Counted from the stretch's first letter, positions 27,013 to 36,055 are shown. The stretch is 64,000 bases of DNA from Cognatilysobacter claricitrinus (GCF_045866565.1 NZ_BAAFZV010000002.1:1178001-1242000); one strand, 5' to 3'. The notes: a model not told the origin generated them from the letters alone. Numbers and translations: made by a program.

Positions 27013-28914
27013 ATGATCGATCCGCAGCGCTATCCGCGCCTTTCCCGCATCGCCACGCCCGCCGACCTCCGGCAATTCGACGAGGCCGAGCTCCGGGACA
27101 TCGCGGACGAGCTGCGTGCCTACCTCATCGAGCAGGTCGCGCTGGTCGGCGGCCACTTCGGCGCCGGCCTCGGCGTCATCGAACTCACCGTCGCGCTGCA
27201 CTGGTTGTTCGACACGCCGACCGATCGCCTGGTCTGGGACGTCGGCCACCAGACCTACCCGCACAAGATCCTGACCGGTCGCCGCGACACCATCGCCACG
27301 GTCAAGCAGAAGGACGGCGTCGCGCCGTTCCCGAAGCGCGAGGAATCCGAATACGACACGTTCGGCGTCGGCCATTCGTCGACGTCGATCTCCGCCGCGC
27401 TCGGCATGGCGATCGCGCTGCAGCGCATGGGCGATGACCGCAAGGTGGTCGCCGTGATCGGCGACGGCGCGATGACCGCCGGCATGGCGTTCGAAGCGCT
27501 GATGCACGCGGGCGGCATGGAGCCCGAGCCGAACCTGCTGGTGATCCTCAACGACAACCAGATGTCGATCAGCGAGAACGTCGGCGGGCTGACGAAGATG
27601 CTCGGTCGCCTCAGCGGCAACCGCGCACTCAACGCGCTCCGCGAAGGCGGCAAGAAGCTGCTCGGCGACAAGAACAAGGGCCCCGCGCGCTTCGTGCGCC
27701 GCTGGGAAGAACACTGGAAGGGCATGTTCGTGCCGTCCACGCTGTTCGAGGAACTCGGCTTCCACTACACCGGCCCGATCGACGGCCACGACATCGATGC
27801 GCTGGTCGCCACGTTGAAGACGCTGAAGGGCCTCAAGGGCCCGCAGCTGCTGCACATCATCACGACCAAGGGCAAGGGCTACGAGCTCGCCGAAGGCGAC
27901 CAGATCGGCTACCACGCTGTCTCGCCGTTCGATCCGGCCAAGGGCATGGTCGCCAAGACCGGCGTCAAGAAGCCGACGTACACCGACGTGTTCGGCGACT
28001 GGCTGTGCGACATCGCCGCCGCCGATCCGCGCGTCATGGGCATCACGCCCGCGATGCGCGAAGGCTCGGGCCTGGTGCGGTTCAGCAAGGAATACCCCGA
28101 GCGTTATTTCGACGTCGCCATCGCCGAACAGCACGCGGTGACGCTCGCCGCGGGCATGGCCTGCGAAGGCGCGAAGCCGGTGTGCGCGATCTATTCGACG
28201 TTCCTGCAGCGCGGCTACGACCAGCTCGTGCACGACGTCGCGATCCAGAACCTCGACGTGCTGTTCGCGATCGATCGGGGCGGCGTGGTCGGCCCGGACG
28301 GTGCGACGCACGCGGGCAACCTCGATCTCTCGTACCTGCGCTGCGTGCCGAACATGGTCGTCATGGCGCCGGCCGACGAGAACGAGTGCCGCAAGATGCT
28401 GTCGACCGGCCACTACGTCGACGGCCCGGCCGCGGTTCGTTATCCACGCGGCACCGGTCCGGGCGTCGCGATCGAACCGACGCTCGACACGTTGCCGATC
28501 GGTCGCGGTGAATTGCGTCGTCGCGGCAACGGCGTCGCGCTGCTCGCGTTCGGCGCCATCGTGCCGGCTGCGGAAACCGTCGCCGCCGAGCTCGGCCTGA
28601 CCGTCGCGAACATGCGCTTCGTGAAGCCCCTCGATCGCGAACTCATCCTCGAACTCGCGCGCACGCACGAAGGCTTCGTCACGCTCGAGGACAACGTCGT
28701 CGCCGGCGGCGCGGGTTCGGGCGTGGCCGAACTGCTTGCGGCCGAAGGGATCTCGATGCCCGTGTTGCACCTCGGCCTGCCCGACGAATTCCAGCACCAC
28801 GCGAGCCGCGAGCAGTTGCTCGCCGAAGCCGGGCTCGATGTCGCCGGCATCCGCGATGCGGTTCTGCATCGCTGGCCTGCGCTGCGTTCGCCGCCGCGCG
28901 CCGCGGCCGTCTGA
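27013..28914 (+). CDS. dxs: 1-deoxy-D-xylulose-5-phosphate synthase
   Basis: Thiamine-diphosphate enzyme of 633 aa that makes DXP from pyruvate and glyceraldehyde 3-phosphate, the first step of the MEP isoprenoid pathway. Seen: VWDVGHQTYPHKILTGRRD near 78, VIGDGAMTAGMAFEALMHAG (TPP/Mg site) near 155, DVAIAEQHAVTLAAGMACEG (catalytic Glu) near 366, and GVVGPDGATHAGNLDLSYLR near 420. Length and motifs are standard. The ATG at 27013 begins MIDPQRYPRLSRI. Convergent with the TraB gene, only 1 bp apart. Confidence 0.97.
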   Translation: MIDPQRYPRLSRIATPADLRQFDEAELRDIADELRAYLIEQVALVGGHFGAGLGVIELTVALHWLFDTPTDRLVWDVGHQTYPHKILTGRRDTIATVKQKDGVAPFPKREESEYDTFGVGHSSTSISAALGMAIALQRMGDDRKVVAVIGDGAMTAGMAFEALMHAGGMEPEPNLLVILNDNQMSISENVGGLTKMLGRLSGNRALNALREGGKKLLGDKNKGPARFVRRWEEHWKGMFVPSTLFEELGFHYTGPIDGHDIDALVATLKTLKGLKGPQLLHIITTKGKGYELAEGDQIGYHAVSPFDPAKGMVAKTGVKKPTYTDVFGDWLCDIAAADPRVMGITPAMREGSGLVRFSKEYPERYFDVAIAEQHAVTLAAGMACEGAKPVCAIYSTFLQRGYDQLVHDVAIQNLDVLFAIDRGGVVGPDGATHAGNLDLSYLRCVPNMVVMAPADENECRKMLSTGHYVDGPAAVRYPRGTGPGVAIEPTLDTLPIGRGELRRRGNGVALLAFGAIVPAAETVAAELGLTVANMRFVKPLDRELILELARTHEGFVTLEDNVVAGGAGSGVAELLAAEGISMPVLHLGLPDEFQHHASREQLLAEAGLDVAGIRDAVLHRWPALRSPPRAAAV

Positions 28915-28915
28915 T

Positions 28916-29968
28916 TCAGCGCGCCGCTGCGGGCGGAGTCGTTTCGACGGACGCCGTCGGCGCGTCAGGCGCTTCGACGACATAACCCTTCGCCGCGAGC
29001 GCGGCCACCAGCCCGCCCGGCTGCAACACGTCGTTCATCGGCAGCGTGGCGAACGTCGTTCGATTGCGCGCGAGGCTCGACTCGGCCTCGGCGATCCACT
29101 TCGCGCGCGCCTGCGATTCCAGCGTGTCGATGCCGTACTTCGCCGCGAACTGGCCGCCGAGCATCGCGCGCTCGCAGACGTCGCCGAGGTCCGGGTTCGG
29201 CAGCGTGCCCAATGCCGGCACGTCGCCGCGCGCCCATGCATCCGCACGCGCCGACAACGCCGGCAGGTCGCGCTCGACACGATCGAGCGTCTTGGTGAAG
29301 CACTCGACGTCCGCGAAATCCGCGGCCTTGAATTCCTGCAACACCTTCTTCGGATTCGCGACCTTCACCTTGGCGACGGGCGCCACCGGCTTGAGCCCGC
29401 GCGCCTTCACCGCGTCGGCAACCGCGCCGCGCACGACGTCGCGCCCCGTCAGGCCGTGCCGCTGAATCGCCTTGTCGTAAAGCTCGGCGGCCGCAAAGAT
29501 CGGGCGCCAGCGTTCGATCGAATCGTTCCGCCCCAGGTGTCGCTGCTTCAACACCGTCCAACGCGCGTACTGGGCGGCCGGCACAACGTCACGCAGCGTC
29601 TTGTCGTCAGGCAGCGAACGCACGCCGATCAGCGACGGCAACAACGCGAGCTTGCCGAAGAAGCCGATGTCGGCATCGACCATCACGCTGGGTTCGGAGA
29701 TCACTTCGTCGGCCGACGCCACCACCCTGCGCATCGGCGCGGCGTTCCACACCATTCCGGCCGGCAGTGCCGACACGGTGCCGAGGATCCACAGCGTGTT
29801 CTCGCCGCGACGCACCTTCCACATGCCGGGGCCGGGCGCGCGCACGACCGCCGTGTCGAGAACGCGCCCCTGTTCGGCGGCCGGCGGCGCGACCGGTACG
29901 GGTTGCTGGGCCGATGCATCGAACGCTAGCGAGGCGGCGATGACGAACAACGACAGTCGCGTGCGCAT
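28916..29968 (-). CDS. TraB/GumN family protein, secreted
   Basis: 350 aa with a signal peptide ending in DASAQQ. The start of the mature domain, MWKVRRGENTLWILGTVSAL, is the family signature (L-WILGT), followed by an ERSVMV-like position (ISEPSVMVDAD). The family is named for plasmid TraB and Xanthomonas GumN; some members have a protease-like fold, but function is unsettled. Late in the protein, RNTTFATL is missing the usual RN..W arrangement, reading ARNRTTFATLPMNDVLQPGG. Runs right up to the dxs stop. A bare ATG at 29968 precedes a good signal peptide. Confidence 0.8.
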   Translation of the reverse strand: MRTRLSLFVIAASLAFDASAQQPVPVAPPAAEQGRVLDTAVVRAPGPGMWKVRRGENTLWILGTVSALPAGMVWNAAPMRRVVASADEVISEPSVMVDADIGFFGKLALLPSLIGVRSLPDDKTLRDVVPAAQYARWTVLKQRHLGRNDSIERWRPIFAAAELYDKAIQRHGLTGRDVVRGAVADAVKARGLKPVAPVAKVKVANPKKVLQEFKAADFADVECFTKTLDRVERDLPALSARADAWARGDVPALGTLPNPDLGDVCERAMLGGQFAAKYGIDTLESQARAKWIAEAESSLARNRTTFATLPMNDVLQPGGLVAALAAKGYVVEAPDAPTASVETTPPAAAR

Positions 29969-30105
29969 GAATTTCCGGATCCCTGGAGAGACGTCGCGGC
30001 TCTGACTCGGCCATCGCGACGGAAGTTCCACCCAGTGTGTTCGTGCGGCAGCGATCGCGACGGGGGCCGGACGTCGCCGTGACCGACGGCATGCGCCGCA
30101 AACGA

Positions 30106-30131
30106 CGACGCCCGGCGTTGGCCGGGCGTCG
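30106..30131 (-). terminator. Hairpin downstream of tRNA-Pro
   Basis: An 11-bp GC-rich stem (CGACGCCCGGC and complement) with GTTG loop, 14 nt past the tRNA CCA end on the minus strand. The T-tail is weak (GTCGTTTG) but the stem is strong. Confidence 0.65.
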
Positions 30132-30144
30132 CGATGCATCGAAT

Positions 30145-30221
30145 TGGTCGGGGTAGCCGGATTCGAACCGACGACCACCAGTCCCCCAGACTGGTGCGCT
30201 ACCAGGCTGCGCTATACCCCG
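30145..30221 (-). tRNA. tRNA-Pro(GGG)
   Basis: 77 nt with encoded CCA. Acceptor CGGGGTA pairs with TACCCCG. Anticodon stem CCAGT/ACTGG encloses CTGGGGG, giving anticodon GGG. The T arm GTTCGAATC is present. Confidence 0.97.
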
Positions 30222-30281
30222 GAAAGCCGGTCCGCCGAAGCGGGCGCGAAGTATAACGCGACCGGCGACCGGAGCGGACGG

Positions 30282-30551
30282 TCAGCGGGCCACCAGCGGT
30301 ACGCGGGCGTGCAACGCCAGCGACGCGCCCACGCCGATCGCCGCGAGCAGCATCGCCGCATTCGACGGCCACATTTCGACGGCGAACGGAATGGCGAACA
30401 ACGCCGGCATCAGCGCGATCACCGACGACCAGCGCACGGACAGCGATTGCCCGCACGACTGGCATCCACGCGACGCCATCGGACCGAGCGACGCCTTGTC
30501 GAGGTGGCTCATCGCCACCGCGCCGCAGTGCGGACAGTGCATCGGATGCAT
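30282..30551 (-). CDS. Small zinc-ribbon membrane protein, hypothetical
   Basis: 89 aa. An N-terminal rubredoxin-like zinc knuckle (HCPHCG then, 22 residues on, CQSCG) is followed by two predicted TM helices (about 42-58 and 64-82). Such small proteins are common in Xanthomonadaceae and unassigned. The start ATG at 30551 sits 5 nt after a GGAGG-like site (GAGGTTCC on the minus strand). It lies between tRNA-Pro and the merR gene. Confidence 0.6.
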   Translation of the reverse strand: MHPMHCPHCGAVAMSHLDKASLGPMASRGCQSCGQSLSVRWSSVIALMPALFAIPFAVEMWPSNAAMLLAAIGVGASLALHARVPLVAR

Positions 30552-30707
30552 CGGAACCTCCGCGAATCGACCTTTGGTCGCCCGATGCTACGCCCGACCC
30601 TGCGTCGGCAGCGACGCAGATGGCGCCTGCACCGATCGAGAGGCTGAGCGGTTCACGCACCGCCTTGCGCATGCGGGCCGCCCCATCGGAACCGGCAAGC
30701 CTTCCAC

Positions 30708-30732
30708 CCCGGCAGACAGTTTGGCTGCCGGG
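30708..30732 (-). terminator. Hairpin downstream of the MerR-family gene
   Basis: CCCGGCAG and CTGCCGGG pair around a 9-nt loop, 12 nt past the stop at 30745. No U-tract follows on the minus strand, so it may be a Rho-assisted or weak end of the thrS-to-merR gene block. Confidence 0.4.
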
Positions 30733-30744
30733 ATTCGCGACCGC

Positions 30745-31101
30745 TCAGCGTCGCAGCAGCTGCAGCACTTCTTCGAGTTCCATCCGCACCTGGCGGATGA
30801 TCTGCGAGCTCAGCGCCGATTCCTGCTTCTGGTTATCACCTTCAAGGCGCAGGCGGGCACCGCCGATCGTGTAGCCCTGTTCGTAAAGCAGGCCGCGGAT
30901 CTGCCGCACCATCAGCACTTCGTGGCGCTGGTAATAGCGGCGGTTGCCCCGGCGCTTGACCGGGTTGAGCATCGGGAATTCGGTTTCCCAGTAGCGCAGC
31001 ACGTGCGGCTTTACGTCGCACAGCTCGCTGACTTCACCGATCGTGAAATAGCGCTTGGCCGGGATCGGCGGCAGTTCCCTGTTGCTGCCCGGATCAAGCA
31101 T
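30745..31101 (-). CDS. MerR family transcriptional regulator (ihfA-linked type)
   Basis: 118 aa. The winged-helix DNA-binding domain is plain: KRYFTIGEVSELCDVKPHVL then RYWETEF and RRYYQRHEVLMVRQIRGLLY. A short coiled dimer helix follows and there is no effector domain. This subgroup is conserved after pheT-ihfA in gammaproteobacteria; its targets are unknown. The start ATG at 31101 lies inside the end of ihfA (8-nt overlap), which implies coupled translation. Confidence 0.92.
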   Translation of the reverse strand: MLDPGSNRELPPIPAKRYFTIGEVSELCDVKPHVLRYWETEFPMLNPVKRRGNRRYYQRHEVLMVRQIRGLLYEQGYTIGGARLRLEGDNQKQESALSSQIIRQVRMELEEVLQLLRR

Positions 31102-31399
31102 GGTCGGTCGCCCCGGAGTACGCCTCGACACGTTCCTTCAGCTTCTGGCCCGGACGGAACGTCACCACCGTGCGCGCGGAAATCGGAATCTCCTCGCCCG
31201 TCTTCGGATTGCGACCGGGACGCTGGTTCTTGCGCCGCAGGTCGAAGTTGCCGAAGCCCGACAGCTTGACCTGGCGACCGGTTTCCAGCGCTCCGCGCAG
31301 CACGTCGAAGAAGGAATCGACGAACTCCTTCGCCTCGCGCTTGTTGAGGCCGACCTCGTCGAACAGTCGCTCGGCCATCTCGGCCTTGGTCAGCGTCAT
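31094..31399 (-). CDS. ihfA: Integration host factor subunit alpha
   Basis: 101-aa HU/IHF-fold DNA-bending protein that pairs with IhfB. Seen: MTLTKAEMAERLFDEVGLNK and the DNA-arm segment GFGNFDLRRKNQRPGRNPKT with the intercalating Pro and the GRNPKTGE signature. It bends DNA at sigma-54 promoters and recombination sites. Located 18 nt after pheT, overlapping the merR gene, the standard gammaproteobacterial order. Confidence 0.97.
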   Translation of the reverse strand: MTLTKAEMAERLFDEVGLNKREAKEFVDSFFDVLRGALETGRQVKLSGFGNFDLRRKNQRPGRNPKTGEEIPISARTVVTFRPGQKLKERVEAYSGATDHA

Positions 31400-31417
31400 C
31401 GGTACGTTTCCTCGGGA

Positions 31418-33796
31418 TCAGCTACGGATCGTCGCGCCGTGCTCGCGCTGCAGCGAAGCGACCACGTCGCTCACCACGGCATCCACGTCGCGGTCGGTCA
31501 GAGTGCGACTTTTCTCCTGCAGGATCAAGCCCATGGCGACACTCTTGAATCCCGTTTCGACACCCTTGCCGCGGTACACGTCGAACAGCACGAGATCACG
31601 CAGCGACGGCCCCGCAGCCGCCCGGACCGCGCGTTCGAGCACCGCCCACGGCGTGGTTTCCGCGACGACGAACGCGAGATCGCGGCGGACGGACGGATAG
31701 CGCGAGAGTGCGTCGGCCCTCGGCACCGCGCGACGCTGCACGGCGTCCAGATCGATCTCGAATGCGACCACGGCGACGTCGAGCCCGAGCGCCTGCTGGA
31801 GGCGTGGGTGCAGCTGCCCGATCCAGCCGACCGCGCGACCGTCGAGCCTGATGTCGGCCGAACGACCCGGGTGCGCCCACGGCTGCGCCGAGCGCTCGAA
31901 CGCGAGCGCCGCGCCGCTGAGCGCAGCGAGGCTTTCGAGATCGCCCTTCAGGTCGTGGAAACCGGCGACGCGCGACGCGCCGTTCCACTGCTCGCCAGTC
32001 GCGTCGCCGCAAGCAACCGCTGCGACACGCTGCGTGTGCAGTGGAGCTTCGCCCTCTGCCGCGGCATGGAAAACGTTGCCAAGCTCGAACAGGCGCACGC
32101 GCGACTGCTGGCGGGCGGCGTTGCGACCCAGCGCCGCGACAAGGCCTGGCAGCAGCGACGTTCGCATGATCGCGAGTTCGCCGCTGAGCGGATTGGCGAG
32201 CGGAACCGCGCCGGCCTGCAGCGACCACGCGTCGAGCCATGCGGCGTCGACGAACGCGTAGTTGATCGCTTCCAGAAAATCGCGACCCGCCAGCGCGCGA
32301 CGAAGGTGCGCGGCGTCGACGCGTGTTTCGGTCGCAGGCGCGAGCGGCACGACGCCGCCCGGCAGCGTCGCGGGAATCGCGTCGTACCCGTGAATGCGCG
32401 CGACCTCTTCGATCAGGTCCTCTTCGATCGCGAGGTCGAAGCGCCGGCTCGGCGGCGTCACGCGCCAGCCGACCGCGTCGGCACCGACCGCAAGACCCAG
32501 CGCACGCAGGATGCGTTCGACCTCGGCATCGTCCACCCGCGTACCGAGCACGCGCGCAAGACGGTCGCGCCGCAGCATGATCGACACGGGTTGCGGCAGG
32601 TGGTCCGGCAGTGCGGCTTCGATCACCGGGCCCGGACGGCCCCCAGCAATGTCGAGGATCAACCGCGTCGCGTGTTCGATCGCCTGCCGCGGCAGCTCCG
32701 GATCGACGCCGCGCTCGAACCGGTGCGACGCGTCGGTGTGCAGGCCAAGCTTGCGGCCGCGTCCGATGATCGCACTCGGTGCGAAGTGCGCGGCCTCGAG
32801 GAACACGTCGCGCGTCGCGTCGGTCACGCGCGTGTCGTGCCCGCCCATGATGCCGGCAAGCGCGACCGCGCGATCGGCATCCGTGACGACGAGGAATTGC
32901 GGATCGAGCGTGACGTCGCGACCGTCGAGCAGCTTCAGCGATTCGCCATCGCGCGCGGTCCGCACACCGATCGGGCCGCTCAATGTCGCGCGGTCGAACG
33001 CGTGCATCGGCTGGCCGAGCTCGATCATCACGTACTGGGTGACGTCGACGAGGAACGAGACCGGACGGATGCCGCTGCGACGCAGGCGCTCGGCCATCCA
33101 CACCGGCGTTGCCCGCGCGGCATCGACACCTTCGATCACGCGGCCGCAGTAACGCGGTGCGTCCGCGCCCGCGTGCAACTCGACCGCAAGCGTCGACGAC
33201 GTTTTGGCTGCGATCGGTGCGATATCGAATGCCGCGACCTGCGCGCCCGTTGCCGCAGCGACGTCGAACGCGATGCCGCGCACGCTGAAGCAGTCCGCGC
33301 GATTCGGGGTCAGCTTGATCTCGATGCTGGCGTCGGGCAGCGCAAGAAAGTCGGCGAGCGGCGTTCCGACCGGGGCGTCATCGGGCAATTCCAGCAAGCC
33401 GGACGCGTCGGCGTCGATGCCGAGTTCCTTCGCCGAGCACAGCATTCCGAATGATTCGACGCCGCGCAGCTTGGCGGCCTTGATGGCGATGCCGCCCGGC
33501 AGCGTCGCGCCCACGGTTGCAAGCGGCGCACACAGGCCCGCGCGCGCGTTCGGCGCACCACAAACGATCTGCACCAGCTCGCCCTGCCCCGCGTCGACGC
33601 TGCACACCTGCAGACGGTCGGCTTCCGGGTGCCGCTCGGCGCTGACGATGCGCGCCACGACGACACCGTCGAGCGATGCACCAAGCGGCGTGACTTCCTC
33701 GACTTCCAGCCCGATCGCGGTGAGCGTCGCAGCGAGTTCATCGCGCGAGGCCTGCGTCGGCACATGCTGTCGGAGCCAGTTTTCGGAAAACTTCAT
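31418..33796 (-). CDS. pheT: Phenylalanine-tRNA ligase beta subunit
   Basis: 792 aa, beta subunit of the alpha2-beta2 PheRS. Seen: the N-terminal tRNA-binding (EMAP-like) domain, B3/B4 editing domain with ESFGMLCSAKELGIDADASG nearby, B5 domain, a pseudo-catalytic core, and the C-terminal ferredoxin-like anticodon-binding domain (RYPSVRRDLAFVV). Start ATG 33796 gives MKFSENWLRQHVP, the family start. It follows pheS by 58 bp. Its tRNA substrate is encoded at 12.5 kb. Confidence 0.97.
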   Translation of the reverse strand: MKFSENWLRQHVPTQASRDELAATLTAIGLEVEEVTPLGASLDGVVVARIVSAERHPEADRLQVCSVDAGQGELVQIVCGAPNARAGLCAPLATVGATLPGGIAIKAAKLRGVESFGMLCSAKELGIDADASGLLELPDDAPVGTPLADFLALPDASIEIKLTPNRADCFSVRGIAFDVAAATGAQVAAFDIAPIAAKTSSTLAVELHAGADAPRYCGRVIEGVDAARATPVWMAERLRRSGIRPVSFLVDVTQYVMIELGQPMHAFDRATLSGPIGVRTARDGESLKLLDGRDVTLDPQFLVVTDADRAVALAGIMGGHDTRVTDATRDVFLEAAHFAPSAIIGRGRKLGLHTDASHRFERGVDPELPRQAIEHATRLILDIAGGRPGPVIEAALPDHLPQPVSIMLRRDRLARVLGTRVDDAEVERILRALGLAVGADAVGWRVTPPSRRFDLAIEEDLIEEVARIHGYDAIPATLPGGVVPLAPATETRVDAAHLRRALAGRDFLEAINYAFVDAAWLDAWSLQAGAVPLANPLSGELAIMRTSLLPGLVAALGRNAARQQSRVRLFELGNVFHAAAEGEAPLHTQRVAAVACGDATGEQWNGASRVAGFHDLKGDLESLAALSGAALAFERSAQPWAHPGRSADIRLDGRAVGWIGQLHPRLQQALGLDVAVVAFEIDLDAVQRRAVPRADALSRYPSVRRDLAFVVAETTPWAVLERAVRAAAGPSLRDLVLFDVYRGKGVETGFKSVAMGLILQEKSRTLTDRDVDAVVSDVVASLQREHGATIRS

Positions 33797-33854
33797 CGGG
33801 ATCTCGCTCGCCGCGTCGGCACGGCCGGCGGCATCGGGAAGTCGAAGGAATCGG

Positions 33855-34850
33855 TTACGCGAACTGGCGCAGGAAGCGCACGTCGTTCTCGAAGAAGCTG
33901 CGCAGATCGTCGACGCCGTAACGCAGCATCGCGAAGCGCTCGACGCCGAGGCCGAACGCGAAGCCCGTGTACTTCTCCGGGTCGATGCCGACGTTGCGCA
34001 GCACGTTCGGATGGACCATGCCGCAGCCGAGCACTTCCAGCCAGCGCGTGCTGCCGTCGGCCTGCTTCCACGCGATGTCGACTTCCGCCGACGGCTCGGT
34101 GAAGGGGAAGTAGCTCGGGCGGAAGCGCATCTCGAGGTCGTCCTCGAAGAACGCGCGAACGAATTCAACCAGCGTGCCCTTGAGGTCCGCGAAGCTCGCG
34201 CGATCGTCGACGAGCAGGCCTTCGACCTGGTGGAACATGGGCGTATGCGTCTGGTCGCTGTCGCTGCGATACACCTTGCCGGCCGCAATCATGCGCAGCG
34301 GCGGCTGGTGTTCCTGCATGAAGCGAACCTGCACGCCGGAGGTGTGTGTGCGCAGAAGGCGACCGTCGCCGAAGTAGAACGTGTCGTGCATCGCGCGCGC
34401 CGGATGGTGCGGCGGGAAATTCAGCGCTTCGAAGTTGTGCCAGTCGTCCTCGATCTCCGGGCCATCGGACAGCTGGTAACCGAGGCGACCGAAGATCTCG
34501 GCGATGCGCTCGAGCGTGCGGCTGACCGGGTGCAGGCCGCCGCGCGCGATGCCGATGCCGGGCAACGTGACGTCGATGAATTCGGATGCGAGGCGCACAT
34601 TGAGCGCCGCGGATTCAAGAGTCACGCGACGTTCGGCCAGCGCGGCAGTCACCGTGTCGCGCGCAGCGTTGATCGCTTCGCCTGCAGCTTTGCGCGCGTC
34701 CGGCGGCAGCGCGCCGAGTTGCTTGAGCTGACCGGTGATGCTGCCGGACTTGCCGAGTAGCGCGACGCGCAGCGCTTCGATCGCCTCGGGCGAGTCGGCG
34801 GCGGCGATGTCGGCGAGCGCCTGTTGCGTCAGCGACGAGATGTCACTCAT
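33855..34850 (-). CDS. pheS: Phenylalanine-tRNA ligase alpha subunit
   Basis: 331 aa class II synthetase catalytic subunit. Seen: N-terminal coiled coil (1-85), motif 1 region HPVSRTLERIAEIFGRLGYQ, motif 2 FRPSYFPFTEPSAEVDIAWK, and motif 3 GFAFGLGVERFAMLRYGVDD. The start is ATG 34850; the preceding region (34851-35082) contains a possible attenuator. Conserved order rplT-pheS-pheT. Confidence 0.97.
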   Translation of the reverse strand: MSDISSLTQQALADIAAADSPEAIEALRVALLGKSGSITGQLKQLGALPPDARKAAGEAINAARDTVTAALAERRVTLESAALNVRLASEFIDVTLPGIGIARGGLHPVSRTLERIAEIFGRLGYQLSDGPEIEDDWHNFEALNFPPHHPARAMHDTFYFGDGRLLRTHTSGVQVRFMQEHQPPLRMIAAGKVYRSDSDQTHTPMFHQVEGLLVDDRASFADLKGTLVEFVRAFFEDDLEMRFRPSYFPFTEPSAEVDIAWKQADGSTRWLEVLGCGMVHPNVLRNVGIDPEKYTGFAFGLGVERFAMLRYGVDDLRSFFENDVRFLRQFA

Positions 34851-34997
34851 GGACGACCACTCTCTTCGTTGCATCGATCCCGCAGCGCGGGCTGGACAGG
34901 GCGATTACCGGCACGCCACCAGGCCGTCGATCAACCGCTCGGCGCGCACCAGGTGCGCCGTCGAACGGGAACCACGAATTCGGACCGCGAAAACGAA

Positions 34998-35027
34998 CAT
35001 GGGGAAGGACTTGCGCCCTTCCCCATG
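34998..35027 (-). terminator. Terminator/attenuator candidate between rplT and pheS
   Basis: On the minus strand CATGGGGAAGG and CCTTCCCCATG form an 11-bp stem, then TTCGTTTTCG follows. It lies 56 nt after the rplT stop and 147 nt before pheS. In E. coli pheST is controlled by attenuation at this place. No Phe-rich leader comparable to PheM is evident; a short frame starting MFVF overlaps the hairpin's end, so a leader role is uncertain. Confidence 0.55.
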
Positions 35028-35082
35028 CGTGAGGCTTCTCGCGAAAGCCCACGCAAGGAGCGCGGGCTTCGCTGATTGCTTC

Positions 35083-35442
35083 TTACGCCGCGAGCGCGCT
35101 CTTCGCCTTCTCGGTCAGCGCGGTAAACGCCGCCGCGTCGTGCACGGCGATGTCCGCCAGCACCTTGCGATCGAGCGTGATACCGGCCTTCAGCAGACCG
35201 TTGATGAAGCGGCTGTAGCTCATGCCGTTCAGACGCGCAGCGGCATTGATACGCGCGATCCACAGCGTGCGGAAATGACGCTTCTTCTGCTTGCGGCCGA
35301 TGTACGCGTACTGCAGCGCCTTCGTAACCGCCTGCTTGGCGACGCGGAAAACCTTGCGACGCGCGTTGTAATAACCCTTCGCCTGGGCGAGGACCTTCTT
35401 GTGACGGCGACGCGCCATCACACCACGCTTAACTCGTGCCAT
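35083..35442 (-). CDS. rplT: 50S ribosomal protein L20
   Basis: 119 aa, basic. MARVKRGVMARRRHKKVLAQ at the start and RFINGLLKAGITLDRKVLAD near residue 78 are standard L20. L20 binds 23S rRNA domain II early in assembly and represses its own operon in enterobacteria. It follows rpmI by 13 bp. Confidence 0.98.
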   Translation of the reverse strand: MARVKRGVMARRRHKKVLAQAKGYYNARRKVFRVAKQAVTKALQYAYIGRKQKKRHFRTLWIARINAAARLNGMSYSRFINGLLKAGITLDRKVLADIAVHDAAAFTALTEKAKSALAA

Positions 35443-35455
35443 TGTTCAGCCCTCC

Positions 35456-35653
35456 TCAGAGATACGGAAGCATGCGGTCCAGACGGCCCGCGTCCTCGGC
35501 ACGAACGTGGTTCGTCTGCCGGAGGTTGCGCTTCCGCTTGGTCGCCTTCTTGGTGAGGATGTGGCTCTTGTTGGCGTGGCCGCACTTGTACTTGCCGGAA
35601 GCGGTCTTCCGGAAGCGCTTGGCCGCCGCCCGATTGGTCTTGATCTTGGGCAT
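35456..35653 (-). CDS. rpmI: 50S ribosomal protein L35
   Basis: 65 aa, highly basic: MPKIKTNRAAAKRFRKTASG then KRKRNLRQTNHV. Start ATG 35653. It is first of an rpmI-rplT pair, separated from infC by an unusually long 423-bp region that includes a terminator, so it likely has its own promoter. Confidence 0.98.
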   Translation of the reverse strand: MPKIKTNRAAAKRFRKTASGKYKCGHANKSHILTKKATKRKRNLRQTNHVRAEDAGRLDRMLPYL

Positions 35654-36033
35654 ATCGATGTCCGTTCGGAGTTTCTGACTGGCTGGGCGGTGGCTCGCGC
35701 CACGCTTTCCGTCCTGCCCATACCGGCGTGTTGGTCGACGATCCGGCCGAGCCGGTCGTGACGGGTCCTGAATCCCCGGAATGGCCGGGCCGCGTATTGT
35801 GCACGACCCGTTAATCCCGTGCAAATCAGTGGGTTGGCGACGGCGAGATGTCGGCTGGCCACACTGGCCAGGTCGGCCGTGAAGTCGCTCCTCCGGACAG
35901 CTTTCCGCCCGCGGCCAGAGCAATCAATCGACCGGGTGCGCGGAGCCGACCCGCGACAACCGTCATGCGCTGCAGGACGCACCTCATGCCGCGGCCCGGG
36001 TCGCCCAGTGACTGACCACCGCCAAAAACGCGA
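35654..36033 (-). promoter_or_regulatory. Long rpmI leader region, likely L20 autoregulation site
   Basis: No gene on either strand is supported in this stretch. In related bacteria L20 binds an RNA structure between infC and rpmI and blocks rpmI-rplT translation. Several GC-rich inverted segments (for example GGCTGGCC with GGCCAG near 35855-35872) could fold, but I cannot define the operator. The infC terminator at its upstream end argues that the leader is transcribed from inside this region. Confidence 0.4.
35796..35824 (-). promoter_or_regulatory. Candidate sigma-70 promoter for rpmI-rplT
   Basis: Minus strand: TTGCAC (-35, at 35819-35824), 17-bp spacer, CACAAT (-10, at 35796-35801). The spacing is ideal and the hexamer matches are moderate (3/6 and 4/6). 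It would start a leader of about 135 nt upstream of rpmI. Confidence 0.35.
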
Positions 36034-36055
36034 ACGGCCCGCCGAAGCGGGCCGT
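36034..36055 (-). terminator. Intrinsic terminator downstream of infC
   Basis: A 9-bp stem (ACGGCCCGC/GCGGGCCGT) with a CGAA loop, followed on the minus strand by TCGCGTTTTT. It is 21 nt past the infC stop and separates infC from rpmI-rplT. Confidence 0.75.

Noticed and set aside
26398..28983. 861-codon minus-strand frame opposite dxs
   Set aside because: Antisense to dxs, no motif, Arg/Asp/His-rich shadow composition.
31055..33454. 799-codon plus-strand frame opposite pheT and ihfA
   Set aside because: Antisense to well-identified genes and without any domain.
34843..35052. 69-codon minus-strand frame with several Phe and Trp codons before pheS
   Set aside because: Considered as a Phe leader, but it runs through the hairpin and up to the pheS start with no ribosome site, unlike an attenuator peptide.
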